A stretch of 64,000 nt of DNA from RBG-16-66-20 sp964564865 (lineage in GTDB: Bacteria > Pseudomonadota > Gammaproteobacteria > Burkholderiales > SG8-39), in assembly GCA_964564865.1 (NCBI GenBank), contig CAZMDA010000001.1, positions 62,001 to 126,000 of the forward strand, given 5' to 3'. Below, piece after piece: positions 58,083-64,000 of the stretch. A program made the translations under genes and the position numbers. Under the pieces are notes generated by a model, which was given only the letters and a program-made list of their open reading frames with translations, did not search any database and was not told the DNA's origin. Every line of letters starts with the position of its first letter. Position 1 is the stretch's first letter.

Positions 58083-59045
58083 ATGAAGTTCACGAAACTC
58101 GCAGCGTTGTTCGCCGGCCTCGCCATCGCCGGCGCCGTCCAGGCGCAGGCCTGGCCGCAGAAGCCGGTCAAGTTCATCGTGCCGTTCCCGCCGGGGGGCG
58201 CGACCGACATCTCGGCGCGGCTGCTCGGGCAGAAGCTGCAGGAGATCTGGGGCCAGACGGTGGTGATCGAGAACCGCGGCGGCGCCGGCGGCGGCGTGGG
58301 CGCCGCGGAGGCCGCGCGCGCCGCGCCCGACGGCTACACGCTGTTCTTCCCCTCGGGCTCGGTGGTCACCGCCAACCAGCACATCTACGCCAAGATGAAC
58401 TACAACCCGGAGAAGGACTTCGTGCCGATCACGAACGCGGTCTCCGGGCCCCAGGTGCTGATCGTGCCGGCGAACTCGCCCTACCAGTCGGTGCGCTCGC
58501 TGATCGAGTCGGGCAAGCTCAACCCGGGCAAGCTCACCTTCTGCCACGCCGGCATCGGCTCGCAGACCCACCTGGCGGCGGAGAACTTCGTCTACCAGGC
58601 GAAGATCGAGGCCATCGCCGTGCCCTACAAGGGCGAAGGACCGGGCATCACCGGGCTCATCGGCGGGGAGACGCATTTCTGCGTCGCCAACCTCGCCGCC
58701 GCGATCGGCCACATCAAGGGCGGCCGGCTGCGCGCGCTGGGCGTCACCAGCCTCGCGGAGGCGCCGCAGCTGCCCGGCGTGCCGCCGATCGCGCAGGCCG
58801 TGCCGGGGTTCGAGAACGCCGGCTGGTTCGGCCTGGTCGCGCCCATCGGCACGCCGAAGGAGATCATCCAGAAGGTCTACCAGGACGCGAAGAAGGCGCT
58901 CGAGGATCCCGGCATGCGGGAGAAGCTGTTCGCGCAGGGCCTGGCGCCGGTGGGCAACAGCCCGGAGGAGATGGGCCGCGCCATGAAGGCCGAGACCGAG
59001 CTCTGGAAGACCGTGGTCGGGGCGCGCAAGATCCGGGTGCAGTGA
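58083..59045 (+). CDS. Bug/TctC-type periplasmic binding protein
   Basis: A 320-residue binding protein with signal peptide ending GAVQAQA, then PQKPVKFIVPFPPGGATD, ENRGGAGGGVGA, CHAGIGSQTHLAAENF and PYKGEGPGITGLIGG. It is likely to bind a carboxylate related to the fumarase-type enzyme whose alpha subunit start overlaps its stop (GTGA). GAGGAGAAG lies before the ATG. No TctAB genes are near it. Confidence 0.93.
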   Translation: MKFTKLAALFAGLAIAGAVQAQAWPQKPVKFIVPFPPGGATDISARLLGQKLQEIWGQTVVIENRGGAGGGVGAAEAARAAPDGYTLFFPSGSVVTANQHIYAKMNYNPEKDFVPITNAVSGPQVLIVPANSPYQSVRSLIESGKLNPGKLTFCHAGIGSQTHLAAENFVYQAKIEAIAVPYKGEGPGITGLIGGETHFCVANLAAAIGHIKGGRLRALGVTSLAEAPQLPGVPPIAQAVPGFENAGWFGLVAPIGTPKEIIQKVYQDAKKALEDPGMREKLFAQGLAPVGNSPEEMGRAMKAETELWKTVVGARKIRVQ

Positions 59046-59917
59046 AGGTCGACCTGCAGCAGGTGGAGGAGGCCGCCCGGGAGCTGTACATCCGGGCCCT
59101 CAAGCTGCTGCCGCCGGACGTCAAGCAGGGGCTGGACCGGCTCGCCGCCGGCGAATCCGACGCCGGCGCCAGGCGCACGCTCGGCACCATGGTGAAGAAC
59201 ATCGCCGTCGCCGAGGCGAATGCCAACCTGCTGTGCCAGGACACCGGCATCCCGATCTACAACGTGCGCATCGGCCGCGGCGTGGAGGTGGACGGCTGGG
59301 GCCTGAAGGAGGCGATCCGGCGCGGCTGCGCGCGCTCCACGCGCGAGCATCCGTTCCGCTCCTCGGTGGTGCATCCGACGACCCGGGTCAACGCGCAGGA
59401 TTCCACCGGGCGCGGCGTCCCGGTGATCAACGTCGATTTCTCCGACCGGCCGGAGGCGCTCGAGATCGAGATGGTCCCCAAGGGCTCGGGCTCGGAGAAC
59501 AATTCCTGGCTGAAGATGGCGATCCCGGCCGAAGGCGTGGACGCGATCAAGACCTTCGTCGTGGATTGCGTGCTGGAGGCGGGCGGCAAGACCTGCCCGC
59601 CGACCATCGTCGGCGTCGGCGTCGGCGGCACCTCGGACCTGTGCGTGCACCTGGCCAAGGCCGCCGCGACGCGCGCCCTGGGCACGCGCTGCGAGGATCC
59701 CGAGGGCGCGAAGCTGGAGGATGCGCTGACCCGGGCGGTGAACCTGCTGGGCGTGGGCCCGCAGGGCCTGGGCGGGGATTCCACCGCGTTCGCGGTGCAC
59801 GTCGAGACGGCGGCCACCCACATCACCATGAACCCGGTGGCGGTGAACATGCAGTGCCATTCGGCACGCAGGGCGCGCGCCACCTTCGGGCCGAAGGGGG
59901 TCGAGTATGGCTATTAG
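59042..59917 (+). CDS. Class I fumarase / tartrate dehydratase, alpha subunit
   Basis: A 291-residue iron-sulfur hydro-lyase subunit. Three cysteines expected to bind the catalytic [4Fe-4S] cluster are present: Cys65 in LLCQDTGIP, Cys185 in GGKTCPPT and Cys272 in NMQCHSARR. PKGSGSENNSWLKM is the conserved substrate loop. The partner is the beta subunit at 60476, but a chalcone-isomerase-like gene lies between. The start is GTG at 59042. Fumarate, tartrate or another hydroxy diacid may be the substrate. Confidence 0.9.
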   Translation: MKVDLQQVEEAARELYIRALKLLPPDVKQGLDRLAAGESDAGARRTLGTMVKNIAVAEANANLLCQDTGIPIYNVRIGRGVEVDGWGLKEAIRRGCARSTREHPFRSSVVHPTTRVNAQDSTGRGVPVINVDFSDRPEALEIEMVPKGSGSENNSWLKMAIPAEGVDAIKTFVVDCVLEAGGKTCPPTIVGVGVGGTSDLCVHLAKAAATRALGTRCEDPEGAKLEDALTRAVNLLGVGPQGLGGDSTAFAVHVETAATHITMNPVAVNMQCHSARRARATFGPKGVEYGY

Positions 59918-60473
59918 GATCAGGATCGTCGCGTTGCTGGCGCTGCTGCTCGCCGCGCCGGCCCAGGCCGCGGAGGTCGCGGGCGTCAGGCTGGCCGATG
60001 CCGAGGGCGCCCTGGTGCTCAATGGCGCCGGGCTGCGCAAGCGCGCGTTCTTCCAGGTCTACGTCATCGGCCTGTACGTGCCGGAGAAGAAGGCCGCCGC
60101 GGCGGACCTCATCAACGCCGGCGGCGCCAAGCGGGTCGCGATCCACATGCTGCGCGACGTCGACGCGGCGCAGTTCACCGACGCGCTGATGGACGGCATG
60201 AAGGACAACCACGGCGAGGCCGAGATGAAGGCGCTCGAGCCGCGCGCCAAGCAGCTGGCCGCGATCATGGCCGAGATGAAGGAGGCGAGGAAGGGCATGC
60301 GCATCACGCTCGACTGGCAGCCCGGCGCCGGCACCCGCGTCACGGTGGACGGCAAGCCCGCGGGCGCCGCGATCCCGGGCGAGGACTTCTACCGCGCGCT
60401 GCTGCGGATCTGGCTGGGGGACAACCCGGTCCAGTCCGACCTCAAGGGCGCGCTGCTGGGCGGGAAGCCCTAG
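59907..60473 (+). CDS. Chalcone-isomerase-like periplasmic protein
   Basis: A 188-residue protein with signal peptide ending APAQAAE. It has the family's early KRAFFQVYVIGLYVPEKKA and the late PGEDFYRALLRIWLGDNPVQSDLKGALLG, which define the chalcone-isomerase-like fold found in bacteria. These proteins are exported, their function is not established, and they are not thought to be flavonoid enzymes. Its start overlaps the fumarase alpha gene by eleven bases and the beta gene follows two bases later, an unusual place. Confidence 0.83.
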   Translation: MAIRIRIVALLALLLAAPAQAAEVAGVRLADAEGALVLNGAGLRKRAFFQVYVIGLYVPEKKAAAADLINAGGAKRVAIHMLRDVDAAQFTDALMDGMKDNHGEAEMKALEPRAKQLAAIMAEMKEARKGMRITLDWQPGAGTRVTVDGKPAGAAIPGEDFYRALLRIWLGDNPVQSDLKGALLGGKP

Positions 60474-60475
60474 GC

Positions 60476-61090
60476 GTGGCGCACCACGAGCTCAGCTGCC
60501 CGATCACCGAGGCGCAGGCGCGCGCGCTGCGCGTCAACGACACCGTCACCCTGAACGGCACGCTGTACGGCATCCGCGACGCCACGCAGATCCACCTGTT
60601 CGACCGCGGCCGCAGGACCCGCTTCGACCTCCGCGGCCACGCGGTGATCCATACCGCGCCGAACGTGCGCCGGGTCGCCGCAAGCCCCGCCAGCCCGGCC
60701 GGCTACGAGCCGGTCTGCATCGGCACCACCACCAGCGACCGCATGGAGCGCTTCACCCGGCCGCTGATGGAACAAAACGGCGTGCGGCTGGTCATTGGCA
60801 AGGGGGGGTTGCGCGAAGGCTCGGCCGCGGCGTTCCGCGAGCTGGGCGGTGCCTACCTCGCCATCGTCGGCGGCGCGGCGGCGCTGGAGACCACCTGGGT
60901 GGAGGCGATCGAGGACGTGGACCTGGACGACCTCAACCCGGAGTCGCTCTGGAAGTTCCGCGTGCGCGGCTTCGGCCCGCTGGTGGTCGCCATGGACAGC
61001 CATGGCGGCAGCCTGTACGCGCAGGTCGGCCAGGACTCGAGGGGCCGGCGCGCGGCCGCGCTGGCGAGCCTCGGGGTGAAGTCGCAGTAG
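60476..61090 (+). CDS. Class I fumarase / tartrate dehydratase, beta subunit
   Basis: A 204-residue beta subunit with the swivelling domain of class I hydro-lyases: ARALRVNDTVTLNGTLYGIRDAT at the N-terminus, IHTAPNVRR, GTTTSDRMERFTRPLM and the glycine-rich VIGKGGLREGSAAAFRELGG. It pairs with the alpha subunit at 59042. The start is GTG at 60476, two bases after the chalcone-isomerase-like stop. Its TAG stop is part of a TAGAAT box. Confidence 0.9.
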   Translation: MAHHELSCPITEAQARALRVNDTVTLNGTLYGIRDATQIHLFDRGRRTRFDLRGHAVIHTAPNVRRVAASPASPAGYEPVCIGTTTSDRMERFTRPLMEQNGVRLVIGKGGLREGSAAAFRELGGAYLAIVGGAAALETTWVEAIEDVDLDDLNPESLWKFRVRGFGPLVVAMDSHGGSLYAQVGQDSRGRRAAALASLGVKSQ

Positions 61091-61093
61091 AAT
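61088..61093 (+). promoter_or_regulatory. TAGAAT -10-like box on the fumarase beta stop codon
   Basis: The TAG stop plus AAT gives TAGAAT, 25 bases before the ATG of the TAXI binding protein, whose ribosome binding site CAGGAGGG lies between. No convincing -35. Third case of this layout in the window. Confidence 0.4.
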
Positions 61094-61118
61094 CGGCCAT
61101 TCCCAACCAGGAGGGATC

Positions 61119-62072
61119 ATGAAACGCATCGTTCGATACGCCGGGGTCGCTTTGCTCGCGCTCGCCGGCAGCGCGCAGGCGCAGAACCTTTCCATCGCCA
61201 CCGGCGGCACCGGCGGCGTCTACTACCCGCTGGGCGGCGGCCTTGCCGCGCTGCTGTCGAAGAAGGTGCCCGGCATGACGGCGACCGCGGAGGTGACCGG
61301 CGGCTCGGTCGCCAACATGCAGCTGGTCGGCACCGGCAAGCCCTACATCGCCTTCACCCAGGCCGACGCGGCCATCGACGCGCTCAAGGGCCAGGACAAG
61401 TTCACCGGCAAGCCGATCCCGGTGCGCACGCTCGCGGTGCTGTACCCCAACCGCATGCACGTGGTCTCGATCGAGGGCACCGGCGTCACCAAGATCCAGG
61501 ACCTGAAGGGCAAGCGCGTGTCCACCGGCTCGGGGGGCAGCGCCACCGAGGTGTTCGCGTTCCGCGTCATCGAGGCCGCGGGCCTCGACAAGGACAAGGA
61601 CATGCGCCGCGAGCGCCTGGGCGTGGCCGAGTCGGTCAACGCGCTGAAGGACCGCAAGATCGACGCCTTCTTCTGGGTCGGCGGCCTGCCCACCGGCGCG
61701 GTGACCGACCTCGCCAACTCGCCCGGGGTGAAGATCCAGATGATCGACATCGCGCACCTGGTGCCGGAGATGGCCAAGAAGCACGGCAACATCTACATCA
61801 AGGACGTGATCCCGCAGCGGATGTACAAGGGCATGACCGCCGACAACCAGGCGGCCACGGTGACCAACCTGCTGGCGGTGCACGCGAACATGGACGACAA
61901 GACCGCCTATACGATCACCAAGACGATGTTCGAGAACGTCGTCGACCTGGTCCGGGTGCACGCCGAGGCGGTGAACATCAAGCTGGAGAACCAGAAGGCG
62001 GAGAACTCGTCCATCCCCTGGCATCCGGGCGCGATCAAGTACTACGCGGAGCGGGGCATCAAGATCAAGTGA
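61119..62072 (+). CDS. TAXI-family TRAP transporter binding protein
   Basis: A 317-residue periplasmic protein with signal peptide ending GSAQAQ and the mature start LSIATGGTGGVYYPLGGGLAAL, which is diagnostic for the TAXI family of TRAP solute receptors. TGSGGSATEVFAFRVIEAAG and FFWVGGLPTGAV are further family segments. It feeds the fused permease encoded next. A terminator-like hairpin between the two probably keeps receptor message in excess. Confidence 0.93.
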   Translation: MKRIVRYAGVALLALAGSAQAQNLSIATGGTGGVYYPLGGGLAALLSKKVPGMTATAEVTGGSVANMQLVGTGKPYIAFTQADAAIDALKGQDKFTGKPIPVRTLAVLYPNRMHVVSIEGTGVTKIQDLKGKRVSTGSGGSATEVFAFRVIEAAGLDKDKDMRRERLGVAESVNALKDRKIDAFFWVGGLPTGAVTDLANSPGVKIQMIDIAHLVPEMAKKHGNIYIKDVIPQRMYKGMTADNQAATVTNLLAVHANMDDKTAYTITKTMFENVVDLVRVHAEAVNIKLENQKAENSSIPWHPGAIKYYAERGIKIK

Positions 62073-62086
62073 GGGCAGCGCCCCGG

Positions 62087-62117
62087 AAGCCCCGTCCAGC
62101 CTGCTGGCGGGGCTTTT
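62087..62117 (+). terminator. Intrinsic terminator between TAXI receptor and TRAP permease
   Basis: AAGCCCCG (62087-62094) and CCAGC (62096-62100) pair with GCTGG (62103-62107) and CGGGGCTT (62108-62115), and TTTT runs from 62114 to 62117. It begins 15 bases after the receptor stop. Partial read-through would give more receptor than permease. Confidence 0.8.
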
Positions 62118-62164
62118 GATTTGAACGAGGCGATTCACGGGCGCCGCTGCAGGAGGGGAGATCG

Positions 62165-64000
62165 ATGAGCGAGGACACCGTCCGGCTGCACCAGCCCGCT
62201 GCCGAGGTCAGCCGCGAGGCGCTCGCGCGCGCCGAGGAGATGATCGAGCGCGAGGAGGGCGTCCACAACAAGCTCACCGGCTGGATCGCCGCCTTCGTCG
62301 CCACGGTGGCGGTGGGCATGTCGGTGTTCCACCTCTACACCGCCTACGCCATCGTGCGGCCGGAGCACCTGCGCTCGATCCACGTCGCGCTGGTGCTGTT
62401 CCTCACCTTCCTCATCTTCCCGGTGGCGCGGCGCTACCGGCACCGGGTGATGTGGTGGGACTGGGTGCTGGCGGCAGCCGGCATCGCCACCGCGGCCTAC
62501 CTGATCGCCGGCGGCGACGAGTTCTTCGACCGCTCCATCGTCCCGAACGACTGGGACATCGCGTTCGGCGTCGCCCTGTCGCTGCTGGTGCTGGAGGCGA
62601 TGCGGCGCACCACGGGCTGGGTGATGCCCATCGTCACCGCCTGCTTCCTCGCCTATGCCTTCTTCGGCGAGTACCTGCCGGCGCCCTGGACGCACAAGGG
62701 CTACGAGCTGCCGCGCATGGTGGGGCACATGTACATGACGCTGGAGGGCATCTACGGCACCGCGATCCAGGTGTCCTCCACGCTCATCATCCTGTTCACC
62801 ATCTACGGCGCCTTCCTGCAGTTCTCGGGCGCCGGCAAGTTCTTCATCGATTTCTCGTTCGCGGCCATGGGCGGCAAGCCCACCGGGGCCGGCAAGACGG
62901 TGACCCTGGCCTCGTTCCTGCTCGGCGGCCCTTCCGGCTCGGGGGTGGCCACCACGGTGACGCTGGGCGCGGTCGCCGCGCCGATGCTGGCGAAGGTCGG
63001 CTACGGCAAGAACGAGGCGGGCGGGCTGCTCGCCGCCGGGGGGCTGGGCGCGATCATCTCGCCGCCGGTGCTGGGCGCGGCGGCCTTCCTGATCGCCGAG
63101 TTCCTCAAGATCTCGTACCTGGACGTGCTGCTGATGGCGGTGATCCCGACCTGCCTGTACTACCTGACGCTGTTCGTGATGGTCGAGATCGACGTCCGCA
63201 AGCTGGGCATGAAGGACGCGGTGTTCGAGAAGGTGGAGTCGGCCTGGAGCCTGACCAGGAAGTACTGGTTCCACTTCTTTTCCCTGGTTTCCATCGTCGC
63301 CTTCATGCTGATGGGCTTCTCGCCCGAGCTGTCGGTGTTCTGGGCCACCGTGGTGTCCTTCGGCACCAGCTTCCTGCACCGCGACTGCGCGATGTTCTCG
63401 CACGACTTCCTGCGCGGCCGGGAGTCCTTCGCCAAGGGCTTCTTCGGCTCGCCGTTCTTCCAGGCCCTGGACAACGGCTCGCGCGCGGTGCTCAACGTCG
63501 CCGCCACCTGCGCCGGCGCCGGCCTGATCGTGGGCGTGGTGACCCTCACCGGCCTCGGGCTCAAGTTCAGCTCCATCGTGCTTGCGTACGCCGGCAACTC
63601 GCTGCTGCTGACGGCGATCTACACCGCGCTCATCGTCTGGATCGTCGGCCTGGCGGTGCCGGTGACCGCGAGCTACATCATCTGCGCGGTGATCGCCGCG
63701 CCGGCGCTGATCGCGCTCAAGGTGCCGGAGTTCGCGGCGCACATGTTCATCTTCTACTACGCGGTGCTGTCGGAAGTCTCGCCGCCCACCGCGCTGTCGC
63801 CGTTCGCGGCGGCCGCGATCACCGGCGGCGACCCGTACAAGACCACGCTGCAGTGCTGGAAGTACACGCTGCCCGCGTTCCTGGTGCCGTTCGTCTTCGT
63901 CCTCGATCCCTCGGGCACCGGGCTGCTGCTCACGGGCTCGTTCAAGACGCTGGCGAACGCGGACTGGGGCGCGATCGCGCTCATCACCCTCACCACCGCG
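62165..64000 (+). CDS. TRAP transporter fused permease (3' end outside window)
   Basis: Inner-membrane permease of the fused DctQ-DctM type that works with TAXI receptors; 612 residues are present and the frame is still open at the window end. An N-terminal amphipathic helix leads into the small-subunit-like membrane segments, followed by the large-subunit part with GGPSGSGVATTVTLGAVAAPML, GGLGAIISPPVLGAAAFLIAE split over the conserved loop, and SEVSPPTALSPFAAAAITGGDP. AGGAGG at 62151-62156 suits the ATG at 62165. It uses an ion gradient for import. A long minus-strand frame over it is a shadow. Confidence 0.93.
   Translation, partial: MSEDTVRLHQPAAEVSREALARAEEMIEREEGVHNKLTGWIAAFVATVAVGMSVFHLYTAYAIVRPEHLRSIHVALVLFLTFLIFPVARRYRHRVMWWDWVLAAAGIATAAYLIAGGDEFFDRSIVPNDWDIAFGVALSLLVLEAMRRTTGWVMPIVTACFLAYAFFGEYLPAPWTHKGYELPRMVGHMYMTLEGIYGTAIQVSSTLIILFTIYGAFLQFSGAGKFFIDFSFAAMGGKPTGAGKTVTLASFLLGGPSGSGVATTVTLGAVAAPMLAKVGYGKNEAGGLLAAGGLGAIISPPVLGAAAFLIAEFLKISYLDVLLMAVIPTCLYYLTLFVMVEIDVRKLGMKDAVFEKVESAWSLTRKYWFHFFSLVSIVAFMLMGFSPELSVFWATVVSFGTSFLHRDCAMFSHDFLRGRESFAKGFFGSPFFQALDNGSRAVLNVAATCAGAGLIVGVVTLTGLGLKFSSIVLAYAGNSLLLTAIYTALIVWIVGLAVPVTASYIICAVIAAPALIALKVPEFAAHMFIFYYAVLSEVSPPTALSPFAAAAITGGDPYKTTLQCWKYTLPAFLVPFVFVLDPSGTGLLLTGSFKTLANADWGAIALITLTTA

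Noticed and set aside
59907..60473. Chalcone-isomerase-like gene as a flavonoid enzyme
   Set aside because: It has a signal peptide and belongs to the bacterial chalcone-isomerase-like group for which flavonoid isomerase activity is not established.
62135..63742. 535-codon minus-strand frame at the window end
   Set aside because: Shadow of the fused TRAP permease, whose plus-strand frame carries all family motifs and remains open to the window edge.

Overview
The window is high-GC, densely packed chromosomal DNA that looks like a betaproteobacterium of the Burkholderiales type. The reasons are the gap-pgk-pyk ... fba-purC-purE-purK-sua5 housekeeping order, class I fructose-bisphosphate aldolase, five Bug/TctC-type periplasmic binding proteins, frequent ATGA/TTGA/GTGA start-stop overlaps and TAGAAT-like -10 boxes. 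No tRNA, rRNA, CRISPR array, transposase or integrase was seen. The genus is not claimed.

Layout. (1) 2-5685: central carbon genes tkt (5' end outside the window), gap, pgk and pyk, with a cytochrome b561 and a thioredoxin-like gene on the opposite strand. (2) 5682-14945: a catabolic cluster that fits acidic-sugar oxidation: cupin, enolase-superfamily protein, VOC protein, Bug protein, Gfo/Idh/MocA oxidoreductase, DUF993 protein, TIM-barrel isomerase, Zn-alcohol dehydrogenase, SMP-30 lactonase and a uronate-dehydrogenase-like SDR. (3) 14991-19638: a minus-strand GldA/GldF/GldG-type ABC system with a DUF4340 protein. (4) 19779-25118: a complete TctCBA tripartite transporter, then an EamA transporter, a polysaccharide deacetylase and an XRE-type regulator on the minus strand. 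(5) 25187-33606: typA, rhlE (apparently with an AUU start), fba, purC, purE, purK, sua5 and a small lipoprotein. The pyk and fba genes, normally neighbours, are separated here by about 23 kb of accessory DNA. (6) 33654-41922: phoD, then a LacI regulator divergent from an operon of HisD/HpsN-like dehydrogenase, SDR, sulfatase, Bug protein and Zn-ADH, with two LacI-type operators in the divergent gap.

(7) About 42.1-53.5 kb is an island of visibly lower GC and mixed codon use. It holds an FCD-type GntR regulator, a complete Rieske oxygenase system (alpha, beta, Rieske ferredoxin, [2Fe-2S]-flavin reductase), an extended SDR, a succinate-semialdehyde-type aldehyde dehydrogenase, a Bug protein, a di-heme-b-like membrane protein and a large fusion of a four-cluster ferredoxin subunit to a molybdopterin oxidoreductase. 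The last two could form a complete quinone-linked molybdoenzyme in two polypeptides and are the strongest candidates for something undescribed. The right edge carries a broken lacI fragment overlapping the end of a HutC-type gntR gene.

(8) 53619-64000: divergent from that gntR is an operon-like run of SuyA/SuyB-like lyase subunits, an alpha/beta hydrolase, SdhB/C/D-like subunits without a flavoprotein, a Bug protein, class I fumarase/tartrate dehydratase alpha and beta with a chalcone-isomerase-like gene between them, and a TAXI-type TRAP binding protein with its fused permease (running off the end).

The intergenic spaces carry recurring small-scale structure. Three convergent gene pairs end on a shared CTAG that supplies a stop codon on both strands. 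Two others are separated by related perfect palindromes with a common core. Three genes have a TAGAAT -10-like box built on the stop codon of the gene before. No stretch longer than 300 bases lacks a gene.
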